Source: Simmondsia chinensis
Lineage: Eukaryota > Streptophyta > Magnoliopsida > Caryophyllales > Simmondsiaceae
DNA: 64,000 nucleotides
Assembly (NCBI GenBank): GCA_018398585.1
Contig: JAGTTD010000020.1
Coordinates: 23,036,350 to 23,100,349, forward strand
Direction of reading: 5' to 3'
The notes below the pieces were generated by a model, which saw only the letters and a program-made list of their open reading frames with translations, was not told the origin of the DNA and made no database searches. Of the stretch, positions 1-10,587 are shown piece after piece (position 1 is the stretch's first letter; every line of letters begins with the position of its first letter). Made by a program: the position numbers and the translations under genes.

Positions 1-94
1 CAATCAACCATTTTAAATTACGTTGTTGACTATGTGTTAAATATTATGACTTTCACGTAAATTTTTGCTTGTCTTTGGTATTTTTTGAGTGCAG

Positions 95-248
95 ATAAAA
101 CATGAATCTACTTAAGCCGGCAACACATTCGCATGCCCCTTCCCCACCTAGTGTTGATCCCGAGAGGGTTCAAAAGAGGAGAGAATCAAACCTCGATGGC
201 AGAGGTGGAAAATGTTTTGCCAGCTTAGTTACTTTATGTCATTCTTAA
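95..248 (+). CDS. possible terminal or single exon with a 48-codon ORF, uncertain
   Basis: An AG acceptor preceded by a T-rich stretch (GAGTGCAG ending at 94) is followed by an ATG at 102 and an open frame of 48 codons ending in TAA at 246-248. The predicted peptide is rich in Pro, Ser and Arg near its middle. The composition is less AT-rich than the surroundings, which is why I record it. I do not recognise a family. The other two frames stop within a few codons of the acceptor, so if this is the last exon of an upstream gene only a few residues would be added. The ATG frame has a stop just before it, so it would have to start here. Confidence 0.2.
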
Positions 249-590
249 TGCACGCTCTAATGTTTTTATAAAAGTCACTAGTAAACAACGAACAATTAAT
301 GGTGTGATTTAAAGTGGGTGATTGAAAATTTTCAGACTTTTAGAGACGAATTTCTAAAAATTTAAAAAATTATGGTAATTAACTGAAAAATGATAACTTT
401 TCAAGTAATATTTTTGTAAAAAAAAATTGTAATTTTTAAATCTTATATAGGGTTATCTACCACCATTAGTTTCTTTACCTTATTATTGTATTGGTTCAAT
501 CATAAACTTACGTATATTAATTTAATCCTTGTACGATTGATGTTATTCGACTCAAGTCCAAAACTATAACTAGTTTTAATTTTTGATAAA
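249..590. other. AT-rich intergenic DNA, no gene seen
   Basis: No coding signal. About 300-440 resembles the two flanks of the MITE at 1465-2008 read together (1378-1464 joined to 2008-2040), so it looks like another copy of the host repeat without that insertion. Confidence 0.5.
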
Positions 591-609
591 TAATATTACG
601 ATTTCAATA

Positions 610-846
610 TCCGAGGGCACCAACACGCCATCACCGGATCCCATTAGAACTCCGAAATTAAGCGTGTTTGGGCGAGAGTAGTACCAGGATGGGTGACCTC
701 CTGGGAAGTCCTCACCCTCAGGTTGAGGGCACTGGGAAACAGCCTCTCTTCAGGTTAACACCCTGAAGGGGGAAGGCTGCGTACATCCGTGCCCCCCCAA
801 GACCCTGCGTAGGCAGGAGCCCTTAAGGCACTGAATATGTTCCTTT
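610..846 (+). mobile_element. 5S-rRNA-derived SINE, subtype A, full length
   Basis: Flanked by a perfect 19-bp target-site duplication, TAATATTACGATTTCAATA at 591-609 and 847-865. The 5' half (about 630-710) is 5S rRNA: CCGGATCCCATTAGAACTCC, then the A-box region (AAATTAAGCGTGTTTGGGCG), the intermediate element (GGATGGG) and the C-box (TGACCTCCTGGGAAGTCC). The 3' half has the Au-SINE-like blocks GAAACAGCCTCTC and AAGGCTGCGTACATCC, then GGAGCCCTTAAGGCACTG. Subtype A starts with GAGGGCACCAACACGCCATC upstream of the 5S match. The target-site duplication and the lack of LTRs mark it as a retroposed SINE. Confidence 0.9.
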
Positions 847-921
847 TAATATTACGATTTCAATAGCAAATTAGTGAAGATATAAAGGTGTTAATTTCTT
901 AACGAGTATATATATATATAT

Positions 922-1133
922 ATCCCATTAGAACTTTAAAGTTAAGCGTGCTTGGGCGAGAGCAGTACCAAGATGGGTGACCTCCTAGGAAGTCCTCAAC
1001 CTTAGGTTAGGAGCACTCGGAAACGGCCTCTCTTCAGGGGGTAATACCTTGAAGGGGGAAGGCTGCATGCATCCATCCCCCCAGACCCTGCTTAGGTGGG
1101 AGCCCTTAGGGCACTGGGTATATTGCTTTTATT
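922..1133 (+). mobile_element. 5S-derived SINE, 5'-truncated
   Basis: Starts inside the 5S part (TCCCATTAGAAC, with the A-box GTTAAGCGTGCTTGGGCG retained) directly after a TA microsatellite. It carries the full 3' module and ends near a T-rich tail. No clear target duplication is seen, because the TA repeat obscures the left side. Confidence 0.85.
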
Positions 1134-1179
1134 ATTTTAGTGTTTGTTAATGACTTAAATATCTATGGCGGCAAATCAT

Positions 1180-1330
1180 CTTTAATTGCACTGGCCTCTT
1201 CAACCAAGGTTCGAATCCCACCCTCTTTTGAATTCTCTTGGAATCAAACCTAGTCGGGGGATGTGAATTCGTTGTCAAATTGACTAGTTTCAACTCATGT
1301 TTTATGTACACTCAAAAATAAAAAATATAA
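1180..1330 (+). other. possible tRNA-like SINE remnant
   Basis: GGTTCGAATCCCACCC near 1209 looks like a tRNA-type B box, with a loosely tRNA-like segment upstream. Ends and target duplication are not identifiable. Confidence 0.3.
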
Positions 1331-1464
1331 GCTAAAATCATGCAAAATGACATAATATATAATTAATGATACTTAACAATATAATTTTAGGTGGTTGATT
1401 GAAAATTTTAAAAATTTAGAGTTTTTTTTTTTTTGAAAAATTAAAAAATTGCAATGGTTATTAA

Positions 1465-2008
1465 AGGGTTATTAACATTTTAGTATCCTGACGTTTCTGG
1501 ATATAATAAAAAAGACAATGACATTTCTGAATTATTAAAAAGGTCTCTAGGTTTTTATCCTATTAATAAAAAGGCCCATCTCCAGCCTGATGACGCTGTT
1601 TTCTATTGATAGAGTTGACTTGACAATTATTTTTTATTAATGCTACAATAAAATGACCTAAAAATACGCTTTAACATCTTTATTCTTACTTACTAAGCAT
1701 AAAATTCAAAATATTTTATTATATAGAAATTATCTATTTTCGCTTAATTTGTTTCAAAATATGGTTGTGAAAGGGTATTTTTGTCATTTAACTGTAACAT
1801 TTATAAAAATACAACTGTCATGTCAACCTTGTTGACTAAAAATGATCTCATCACGTCAGAGAGAGGCCTTTTGATTAATGCGACAAAAATTTTGGGGCAT
1901 TTTTTTTTATTAGGACAAAAACTTAAGGGCCTTTTTAATAATTCAAAAGGATCGGGTCATTTTTATTATTTTTAAAAATATTGGGATACTAAAATGTAAA
2001 TAACCCTT
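1465..2008. mobile_element. fold-back MITE with long terminal inverted repeats
   Basis: The left end GGGTTATTAACATTTTAGTA and the right end (GGATACTAAAATGTAAATAA then CCC) are near-perfect inverted repeats, and the arms stay complementary for about 150 bp. Possible TTA flank (AATTA context). The flanks 1378-1464 and 2008-2040 match a continuous block at about 300-440, which looks like an empty site. Relatives lie at 6989-7472, 13791-14454 and 47380-47797. No transposase. Confidence 0.75.
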
Positions 2009-2050
2009 AATTAAACAATGATAACTTTTAAAGATTTTTTTTTTTTCACA

Positions 2051-3176
2051 CGGTGTAAACGAGCTGAGCCGAGCCGAGCACCCCCTTGTTCGAACTCGAG
2101 TTCGATAAGGCTTATCGAGCTCGAGTTCAAGACGAGCTCTTATCGAGCATTTCTAACCCTTGTTTGAACTCGGTTTGATAAGGATATAGTGCGTTCAATA
2201 CTCGTTAGGCTTATCGAGCCGAGTCAAGCTCGTTATTGAGTCGAGTCGAGCTCGTTATGGAGCCCAATCGTGTTTAAAACCGAGCCAAACTTGCAATCGA
2301 GTCGAGCTTATAAACGAGCCGAGCTTTTTAAGTTATTATCGAACCATTTTTGAGCTAATACCAATTGTTATCGAGCTCATAACGAGCTTTTAATGAGCTC
2401 TAATTGTTGAAGACTCCACATGTGAGTCTTGTGGAATCCCACATCGAAGTTGAAAGAAAAAAGAGATCATCTTATAAGCCTAGTGGGTTACTCCACCTAT
2501 TGCCAATTAATTTTAGGATGGAACCCCACTTGGGCTTATATGTGGCTCTCATGTGTTCCAACTCCGTGGGTCGGGCCCAAAGGCCCATTGGAAATTTAAC
2601 ATGGTATCAGAGCGGGTTGTTGATCCCGATCTCGTGTTTGTCGCACCTTGTCCTCATGAAGAGGAGATGCATCTTGTGTTTGGTGCCCCAAGGGCCTCTC
2701 CAGTACATTGGATCCAATTGGATCGAAGAAGGGGAGGGGTACATTTGTTATAGACTCACATGCGAGGGGAAGTGTTGAAGACTCCACATGTGAGTCTTGT
2801 GGAATCCTACACCGGAGTTGAAAGAAAAAAGAGATCACCTTATAAGCCTAGTGGGTTACTCCACCTATTGCCAATTGGTTTTAGGATGGAGCCCCACTTG
2901 GGCTTATAAGGTGATCTCTTCTTTCTTTCAACTCCGATGTGGGATTCCACAAGACTCACATGTGGAGTCTTCAACACTTATCGAGCCCTTATCAAACTGT
3001 TCGTGAACATTAGCGAGCCGAGCACCCCCTTGTTTGAACTCGGCTCATTAGGCTTATTGAGCCTGCTCAAATTTGGTTCGATAAACTATCGAGCCCTCCT
3101 AATGAACACGAACGAGCCCTAATCGATTTCGAACACGCGTAGTTCATTAAACACTTTGTTCGTTTACACCCCTAGT
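2051..3176. mobile_element. non-autonomous element with hAT-like ends, split by a TRIM
   Basis: Begins GTGTAAACGAGCTGAGCCGA and ends GTTCGTTTACACCCCTAG, which are inverted ends. The body is made of repeated CGAGC/GAGCTC words. It is interrupted at 2405-2976 by a TRIM. Relatives are at 48480-48925, 53880-54335 and 56265-56590. Assignment to hAT rests only on the end style, with no transposase and no clean 8-bp duplication. Confidence 0.6.
2405..2976 (+). mobile_element. TRIM-1 retroelement (miniature LTR element)
   Basis: The left LTR (2405-2601, 197 bp) begins TGTTGAAG and ends TTTAACA. It is followed directly by TGGTATCAGAGC, the usual primer-binding site for initiator tRNA-Met. A purine tract GAGGGGAAG (2764-2772) precedes the right LTR at 2773. 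The internal part is only about 170 bp with no gag or pol, so it must be mobilised in trans. The right LTR is abnormal: after about 135 bp it turns into an inverted copy of its own start (to 2976), giving a fold-back end. Flanking 5-mers CTAAT and CTTAT differ at one position. Confidence 0.85.
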
Positions 3177-3409
3177 CACACTAAGAAGGGGGGAGGGGCG
3201 ATGAGATCGAACCCGGGATCCCGGTGTGGCACACCTACTCTCCAACCAGGGGAGCTCCCGAATGATTCTCAAAGATTATATTTTAAGTAATTAAAAAAAA
3301 TCCAATATATTATGAATATAATATCTCATGAGGCTAACACGACCAAGGAATAATCAAATATCATACGATTGATATTATTCTTTTTTATATTTTGTTCCTT
3401 TCTTACAAG

Positions 3410-3810
3410 ACCAAATATAATCCCAAGCCACTCAAATAATTATTTGAGTCCTCGAATTTTAAGGGGTCCCAATTTTTAGAGGTTGTAATTTCGGAAGTAA
3501 CAATTATTAGTATTAATATGTTTTAAGATAAATATTATTATATGAAATGCCTCATTTAAAATTTTGTTGGGGACCTTGAGAATGCCAGGCGAGAGTAGTA
3601 CCACGATAAGTGACCTCCTAGAAAGTCCTCGTGTTTCCAACCTTGTAAGGTTAGAGGTCTTCGGAAACAGCCTCTCGGTAAGGTTACACCATGAAAGGGT
3701 AAGACTGCGTACATTCACCCCCTCCTGGCCCCGCTTATGTGGGAGCCCTCGAGGTACTGTATCTGTTGCTATTGTACCCTGAGAATGTCAAGACTGGACC
3801 TACTTTTCTT
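3410..3810. repeat. interspersed repeat with GGCC-type ends, hosting a SINE
   Basis: CCCAAGCCACTCAAATAATT to AATGTCAAGACTGG matches the repeat copies near 33875, 60690 and 62470. A 5S-derived SINE sits inside it at 3588-3775. Confidence 0.45.
3588..3775 (+). mobile_element. 5S-derived SINE, 5'-truncated
   Basis: Begins within the 5S part at GGCGAGAGTAGTACCACGAT and keeps the C-box region and the whole 3' module through GGGAGCCCTCGAGGTACTG. Flanked by an imperfect duplication, ACCTTGAGAATGCCA versus ACCCTGAGAATGTCA (3573-3587 and 3776-3790). Confidence 0.8.
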
Positions 3811-4128
3811 AAAAAATACTCCAAGCTAATTTATTTTGTTACTTAAAAAAATAAAACATAATAAGTTTTCTTGGATTTACATTGTTCCTAAAATCAAGGC
3901 TATTTTTTTAAAAAAATAAATAAAAACAAATAATTAAGAGGGGGTCATAAAAGAGGGCTCTTAATTAAATCATTGATTGTTGTGTTGTCCCCCCATGATG
4001 GAGAATTTATTTATCACTTAATTATAATTATAGTATCTTATTTGATAAAATGATTTTTTTTTTTTTAATTTTGTGTTTGAAATTTTATTTTTTTTAATCA
4101 ACTAGTTAAAATAAAATAACTCTAGTCT

Positions 4129-4239
4129 CGACTCTTGCTGAAAATATACTCATGATTTACCTGCTTATGAGGATTATGAGCCTCCTTATGAACCAAAGTT
4201 GGCTAGGAAAACCCAGTTCCTAGTTACCAAAAAAAAAAA
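4129..4239 (+). mobile_element. tRNA-type SINE, 3' fragment
   Basis: Perfect 10-bp duplication ACTCTAGTCT at 4119-4128 and 4240-4249. It ends in a run of A and shares TATACTCATGATTTACCTGC with the fuller copy at 50411-50619, whose head carries tRNA-type A and B boxes. This copy is 5'-truncated. Confidence 0.7.
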
Positions 4240-4399
4240 ACTCTAGTCTAAAATCCAATATATAATCATCACGCCATTTCAACACCGTTGTTATAGTTTA
4301 CACCCTTTCCCACTCCCTTGAATTGCTTCGAGTTAGGATCTAGAACTTCCAGAAACTCTAGCAACAGCGTTAACGAAGCGTTGGGAAGGGAGAAACAGT

Positions 4400-5420
4400 A
4401 TCAACAAGGTATCAGCTTAAGCTTTTGGGATAGCTACTTCCTTGACATGGTATCAGAACCTTGAGAACCTAGAGGTCATGAGTTCGAATTTCAACAACCT
4501 CCACTTTTTGATGAAGCACGTGATAGAACAATAGGCAATACGGGAAAGATCAATGGCCTTCCCTTTGTAGTTTATTAAGAATAGTAATAAAATAAAGAAA
4601 GAGTGGTAAAACTTGCTCGCTCACACCTCGGGGAGTCAAAATATCCAGGAAAATAATATGAATTCTCAAAATCAAGGTCTGTCTAAAACCTAGAATCGGC
4701 TCCTTTATTTATAGAAGACGGTTTACAATTTGAAATTCAAATTCAAACCTAATCTAATTAAGGAGATTAATCTAAAATTAAAAAGATAAGAAAAGAGATA
4801 AATCAGTCAAAAACCGTCCATAAATCTCCCCCGAAAATCCCACAAGGCTTCGACCGCGTCAACCCTTGGGTGGCGCCAAGTAATGGTGGTGCCAAGAAAT
4901 CACTTGGCTTTGTTCTCACGTCGCTTTCCCCCGCTGATGCCAATGCCAATCACGTCCAATCCAAGGGTGCCGCCAACTTGCCCAGTGGCCCATAACAGGT
5001 GGTGCCAATAACATGTGGCACCAATAACAGTTGCTCTTCTCTATTGGTTCTGCATTTCCCTTCCTCCAATGGCCCCGCTGACGCCAAGCTCTTCCTTGGC
5101 TCCACACTATAGGACCCGCCAACCTAATACTCCAGCCTACACCAACACGGCTCCCATCTCCTCTTGAACTTGCCCCGCCTGGGCCCCGACCATAGTGATG
5201 TTGACCCGATAGTGTTAACCCAATTGATGGATTACTTCCTGCATCACTTTCAATATTAAAAATATTTTACGCACAAGGTATGAGGTAGGCCTGTGCATTG
5301 TCCACGCTTCAAGCTCAATTGGCATTCGCGTGAGGGGGCATGTTAGAGCATAAAACTAATCATGGATGTTCACTCCATCGGCTTAAACTTTTGGAAAAGA
5401 TGGTTCCTTGACAAGTTAAG
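4400..5420 (+). mobile_element. TRIM-2 retroelement split by a solo LTR
   Basis: The left LTR end (CTTAAGCTTTTGGGATAGC to CCTTGACA) is followed by TGGTATCAGAACC, a tRNA-Met-type primer-binding site, then GAGGTCATGAGTTCGAATTT. The element resumes at about 5270 (GCACAAGGTATGAGG), followed by the purine tract GAGGGGGCA and a right LTR starting TGTTAGAGCATAAAAC. The middle is occupied by the solo LTR at 4509-5246. Confidence 0.7.
4509..5246 (-). mobile_element. solo LTR, likely Ty3/gypsy size class
   Basis: 738 bp starting TGATGAAG and ending TGCATCA, flanked by CTTTT (4504-4508) and CTTTC (5247-5251), a 5-bp duplication with one change. On the minus strand a TATA-like motif (CTATAAATAAAGG) lies near 4710. 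No internal domain. The superfamily is a guess from length. Confidence 0.55.
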
Positions 5421-5829
5421 TGCATACAGCTCGATGTGGCGGAGGAAGGGAGAAAATGAGGGCAAGTAAGGTTTTAGGGTTTCGGAAATCTTTTGATGTG
5501 GAAGTGGGGAGGGGAAAGGACCCCGACCGTTACAATAGGGTTGGGGTTGCAGTGGCGGCAAACTGGAACACTATACTTGGGTTAGGGAGTGGCGGATTGC
5601 TAAATTTGAGCTGGGTGGATCAACTTTAGTTTGATGAAGATGCCAGCGTTGGAAGGAACGTAGGCCACCAGCGATGGAGGTGCGGGACATAACGTCTTCA
5701 CATTTATTGCGAGTTGGTAATAAGAAATGCAAAAATTATACCATTCTGAAAAACACATTTGATAAAAAATATAACACGTAGAGATACCCATAATCTAAAT
5801 ATTAGATTTAATACCAAGTAATTTAATAA
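5421..5829. other. no gene recognised
   Basis: Less AT-rich than its surroundings, with short open frames on both strands but no recognisable domain or splice pattern. The right edge is the target duplication of the next SINE. Confidence 0.4.
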
Positions 5830-6095
5830 GGATTCATTTACCAGGCACTTAAGCACCAGATCCCATTAGAATTTCGAAGTTAAACATGCTTGGGTGATTG
5901 TAGCACCAGGATGGGTAACCTCTTGGGAAGTCTTTATGTTGCTAACTCTATAAGGTTGGGGGTCCTCAGAAACGGTCTCTCGACAGAGTTACATCCTGAA
6001 GGGGTAAGGCTGCGTACATCCACCCCCCAAAACCCGCTTATGTGGGAGTCCTTAAGGCACAGGGACTGTTGTTGCTTTTGTTGTTGTTGTTGATG
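5830..6095 (+). mobile_element. 5S-rRNA-derived SINE, subtype B, full length
   Basis: Perfect 18-bp duplication TACCAAGTAATTTAATAA at 5812-5829 and 6096-6113. Subtype B starts GGATTCATTTACCAGGCACT, which parallels the real 5S 5' region (ATACCAGCACTAATGCACC) more fully than subtype A. Then come the 5S boxes, the link TGTTGCTAACTCTATAAGG, the Au-like 3' module and a tail of TTG repeats. Confidence 0.9.
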
Positions 6096-6323
6096 TACCA
6101 AGTAATTTAATAATTTAAAGTTGTGCACTAGAATCTGTTTGATTCAACGAAAGTTCGTCTTTTCTAATTTTATAATTTTTATTAGATTTTTAAGGAGCGA
6201 TGGGTCAAGGGAAATATTTTCTGCCATAAAACAGAAAATAACATTCTCTTAAAAGAAGATGAAATTTTTTTTTCTTTTACAACCTTAGTCGTACATTGAT
6301 TCAAAGTGGACCAAACACGAATA

Positions 6324-6568
6324 GGAACATAGGAACATACCCAGAGCCATAAGGGCTCCCGCCTACGTAGGGTTTGGGGGGGGCGGATGTACGCAGCCTT
6401 CCCCCTTCAGGGTGTTAACCTGAAGAGAGGCTGTTTCCCAGTGCCCCCAACCTAAGGGTGCGGACTTCCCAGGAGATCACCTGTCCTGGTACTACTCTCG
6501 CCCAAGCACACTTAACTTCGGAGTTCTCATGGGATCCGGTGACAGCATATTGGTGCCCTCTTTGGTTA
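6324..6568 (-). mobile_element. 5S-rRNA-derived SINE, subtype A, full length
   Basis: Perfect 15-bp duplication GACCAAACACGAATA at 6309-6323 and 6569-6583. Read on the minus strand it runs AGAGGGCACCAATATGCTGT, GGATCCCATGAGAACTCCGA, A-box, C-box, then the 3' module (GAAGGGGGAAGGCTGCGTAC). Confidence 0.9.
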
Positions 6569-6779
6569 GACCAAACACGAATATTATACAATTTATATAA
6601 TAAAATTGATTTTTTAATTCAATTATAGGAAAAGATACTTGATTTTAAAGAATTCTTTGAGTTAAAATATTTCCATAAAAATAATTGATGTTCCCTCTAA
6701 CTATAATAACCCTAAAAGAATTCATGTACATTGTACATATCATTTTCAATCATAATAATAATATTCTTATCACTCAACC

Positions 6780-6938
6780 TGCGGACCAGTTCTCAGGCTT
6801 CTCAGATTGGGGGTCCTCGAAAACAGCCTCTCTTCAGGGTAGCCCCCTGAATGGAAAAGGCTGCGTACATCTACTCTCCAAACCCTGCTTTTGCAGGAGC
6901 CCTCGAAGGCACTGGGCTTGTTATTATTGTTGTTGTTG
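6780..6938 (+). mobile_element. SINE, short 5S-less subtype C
   Basis: Perfect 13-bp duplication TTATCACTCAACC at 6767-6779 and 6939-6951. It carries the 3' module of the 5S SINEs (GGGGGTCCTCGAAAACAGCC, AAGGCTGCGTACATC, TTG tail) with no 5S head. The head ends CTTCTCAGATTGGGGG, close to the heads of the copies at 57224 and 58719. Confidence 0.85.
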
Positions 6939-6988
6939 TTATCACTCAACCAACACTACTAAACAAACAAACAAAAAAAAAAAAAATT

Positions 6989-7472
6989 ATTATTATTATT
7001 TAATTTTTAGTCCTCCGATGTTTATAAAAATAATAAAAAATTTCTTAATTTTTTTATTATTTTCTAGTACCTTAAAATTTTTTTCTTATTATTAATAGGA
7101 ACGTCTTTAGTATGAGGATATCATATTATGGGGGAGAAAATTGACGTGATAGATCACTTTAAATACTCACTATAGTATTTTGATGAAAATACCCCTCTTG
7201 ACTTTTTTTTTTTTTAAAAAGTCCATTCGCGACAGTTAATTCCCTAGGTATTCAAAGTGATCTGCAACGTCAATAGAAACATTTTCGCCAATATACTGCA
7301 ATGGATATTTAAAGTAACCTGCTGTGCCAGCTTTCTCCCGGAAATATGATGTAATCACGCCGTCAACGGTGGTCCTATTTATAATATCAAGAAAATCTAA
7401 AATTCTAAAAAGATCAAAGATCATTTTATTATTTTTATGGACATCGTGATACTAAAATATAAATAACCGAGG
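6989..7472. mobile_element. fold-back MITE, same family as 1465-2008
   Basis: The left arm (TTTTTAGTCCTCCGATGTTT then AATAATAAAA) pairs with the right arm (TTATTTTTATGGACATCGTG then ATACTAAAATATAAATAACC). No coding content. Confidence 0.6.
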
Positions 7473-7659
7473 AAAAAAAAATCATTTTCCCTTTCTAGTT
7501 CTTCTCTCTCTTCCACTCACACTTTTTTATACTCTCTTATTTCTTCAATATATTAATTTCCCTTCACTTTCTCCATCTCATCTACATACCATTCTCTCTC
7601 CAATCTCTATGAAGAAGCCAAAGATCATAATGGAAAAAATGAACCAAGATTATGGTACC

Positions 7660-8420
7660 GATTTCATTGTTCATGTTCGTTTTCTTCGACAATGAGATCC
7701 TTGGTTCAGTGGTTAGAACACTGTTAAAGTTCGAGATAAAATGCTTATACTTCTTTGGAAGCTGCTTGTTTATGTGAAATTTCTTCGGCAATGAGGTACT
7801 GGTTCAGTGGTCAGAACACTGTTAAAGTTGAGGTTGTACGACAAAAGGTTCGAGATTTGAATCCTTGATCTTCTTTGGAGGCGAATTGATTATGTTTGAT
7901 TTCTTCGGCAATGAGATCCTAGTTCAGTGGTAAAAACATTGTTAAAGTTCGAGATTTAAATTTTTCTTCTTCTATGGAAGGTGCTTGATTTTGTTCAATT
8001 TCTTCGATGATGAGATATCGGTTCAGTGGTGAACACTGTAAAGGTTGAGGCTCTACAACAACGGGTTCGAGATTTAAGTTCCTATTGTATTATGCTTAAT
8101 TTCTTCGGCAATGAGATCCTTGCTCAATGTTCAAAATACTATCAAAGTCGATGCTATGTACCACAAAAGGTTCGAGATTTAATTTTCATTCCACTTTGGA
8201 AGTGGAGCAGCGAGAAAGAAGAAATTAATGTACAAGTCTAGTCGGCTACTCCATGAGTTCATATCTGAACCGCGTATATGCCAGTTCCACGGGTGACCAA
8301 AGGTGCGATGAAATTTAATAGGAAGCAATTTCATCATATCGGGCACCTTCAACAATGAGATCCCGGTTCAGTGATCTAAACACGATCAAAGTTGAGGCTC
8401 TATAATGAAAAGTCGTCTGT
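7660..8420 (+). repeat. tandem array of tRNA-like (SINE-head) units
   Basis: Five head-to-tail units of about 100-119 bp start near 7671, 7771, 7890, 7990 and 8090, with a sixth displaced unit near 8340. Each carries TTCTTCGGCAATGAGATCC, an A-box-like TGGTTCAGTGG and, in the longer units, a B-box-like GGTTCGAGAT about 45 bp downstream. Two units have lost about 20 bp, fusing the two boxes. A TRIM-1 LTR scrap (about 8215-8260) separates the last unit. A diverged single copy lies near 17765-17870. Confidence 0.7.
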
Positions 8421-8429
8421 TTAAATTTT

Positions 8430-9180
8430 TTTTTTTTTATTACAATGATTTACTCGGCGTACATGGGAAAGCCAGGCATTTTATTTTATTTTTTTAATCT
8501 TTTTTGTTTCCTTTTTATTTTTCATTTTCATATTTTTATTTTGTTGAATTTTGATTTTTTTTTTTTTTTTTTTTTTGTTTGGATAGTCTATTTTAGTTTA
8601 ATTGTTGCATATTTGGTTTCATTTTTTTTTTTTTTTTATCAATACACAATTTTATTTTATTTTTAGTTTTTTGTCTTTTTCTTAAAATAAAAAACTAAAA
8701 AAAATGCCAAAACTACAAATAAAAAATTATGAAGTGCATGCCCTAGATAAGGATATGTTTGGTATTATATTTTTATCCTTTTTTTTTTTGTAAACTTTTA
8801 ATTTTTAAAAAATGAAAAACGAAGTTCTAAAAACGAGTTTTACTTGTTTTTAGTTCAGTATTTTCAACGTTTAATTGAATTAGAAAAAACTTAAAAAAAT
8901 AAACCAAAAAAATAATTTGAAACTTAATTTTTATTTTATAAAAACTTAACATTATAAATAAAAACAATAACGAACATGTATAATGGATCAATGTGGTGAT
9001 AGTGAGGGGAAATTTTATATGAAATATTTTTTTTCCTCTCTCTTTTTTTTTCTCACTTTCTTATTTAGTTTTTGTATTTTTAATATTTTTCTCGGATCAA
9101 ATATAGACAGAAAAACCCCGATTATGAGAATGTCTTATATGTCGAATGTTATAGGGTTTCTTTTTTTAAATTAAAATTTC
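8430..9180. other. T-rich intergenic DNA with a fold-back remnant
   Basis: Long T and A runs. About 8750-8960 resembles the fold-back family at 39330 and 59165 (GTTTGGTAT start, GTTTTTAG arms). No gene. Confidence 0.45.
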
Positions 9181-10324
9181 ATTTGACTAGAAAGAGCATT
9201 ACAGATCATAGCTGTCCCGAGGTGCTGAACGGGCAATCGCAATGCAAATCGGTAAATATTTATAATGACGACAGCTAAACAGACAACATTTGAGATCTAT
9301 GCACTCCATTTTTAGCAAAGGCATATGCTTCTTGATTTGCCTCTTTTCTGACATGTATAAATTTTAGACAGTTAAAAGTGCTTTTGAGAGAATTAATTAA
9401 TTCTATTGATCAAAAGTTCATCCTCCACAGTGCATTTGAATCGGAATACTCCATTTGATCGCATTGAGAGAATCTAATTCAACAGTTATCCACGAGTTGC
9501 TTCTCGTCATGTTCTCAACCAAAGAATCGAGAGCAAATCGTTTACAACTCTATCGAATTGAAATCTTTAATCCCCAAAATAACACCAAAAAAGTTTCCAA
9601 AAATAACATTTTTCAACAAAAATTTTCCGAACTAGCACCTTTGTGGACCAACTAGACAATGCAGATGCCACGTTATTTTTTTCAGTTTTTTTTTCATAAA
9701 ATTTTTAAAATATATGTATTCTTTTGTAATTTAACTAATATGTTTCTATATATTTAACTTAGTTTTAAAATTTTAGTAAATAATTTAATGAAGTTTATAT
9801 TTTATAAATACTAATATTTTTAATGCAAAAAAATATAAAATATACATACGTTAAACACATGCACAAACTGTTAGTATAAGAATACTTCCCCATTCATTTA
9901 GAAAAATATTACAAACACTTAAAAAAAAAAACCCCGAAAAAATGTTGTGGATCCCATGTGAGTGCTGGTTCGGAAAATATTTTAAAAAATTATTAATTTA
10001 AAAAATATTTTTTTTTATTTTGTGTTATTTCAGACGACTCACCTATTCTGCTAACCTCGGTTCTTTTTCTTTCTTGTCTTGGCATTGCCACCTATAATAA
10101 CTACAAAAATTATTGGTTGATTTGATGAGAAATTATTTAAATTAAAAATTTGGAAGCACATTGATTAATTACTTAATTAATTACATTAAATATTGTCATT
10201 AGCAATTCATTTTCATGTCTCTTTGAACCCTCAACCACCTTCCTCTATATATATCTTTGTATTACATGTTGGTTATGTTTTAAGATTATTTTGTTTTCTA
10301 ATAAATCATTATTGTTAGAACAGG
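9181..10324. other. AT-rich intergenic DNA, nothing recognised
   Basis: No reading frame with domain content, no tRNA or repeat structure I can define, apart from simple A/T runs. Confidence 0.5.
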
Positions 10325-10334
10325 TGTTAGCATC

Positions 10335-10582
10335 TTTGTTTCTGCGAGTTGCTTAACCTGGTTCTTTATTTTTGGTTTGTCTTATTTTTATTGTCTAGTT
10401 TGGTCGTGTGTTGAGTCTTGTGTTGTGCCTGTTGGTCTGGGCCTGTTATTGTATTGTCCTGTTTCTTTGTTTTTATGTTGGATGTTTTGGCTCCCGTGTT
10501 TTTACGGTTGGACTCAGGCCTCGGTTGGCGAGTAGTCTGCTTGTTTCGCGACTTTGTCACTAATTATCAAAAAAAAAAAAGT
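10335..10582 (+). mobile_element. LINE 3' tail, 5'-truncated
   Basis: A GT-rich block ends in AATTATC plus 12 or more A residues and is flanked by a 10-bp duplication TGTTAGCATC (10325-10334 and 10583-10592). Poly-A tail, 5' truncation and target duplication fit an L1-type insertion. No ORF part remains. Confidence 0.6.
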
Positions 10583-10587
10583 TGTTA

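Noticed and set aside
2404..2838. ORFs on both strands near 2.4-2.8 kb
   Set aside because: They lie wholly in the TRIM-1 LTR and its short internal region, which is non-coding.
7660..8420. CRISPR-like array
   Set aside because: Units are whole tandem copies without unique spacers of fixed size, in a plant nuclear context.
8445..9174. Hydrophobic Phe-rich ORFs as membrane proteins
   Set aside because: They are translations of poly-T tracts.
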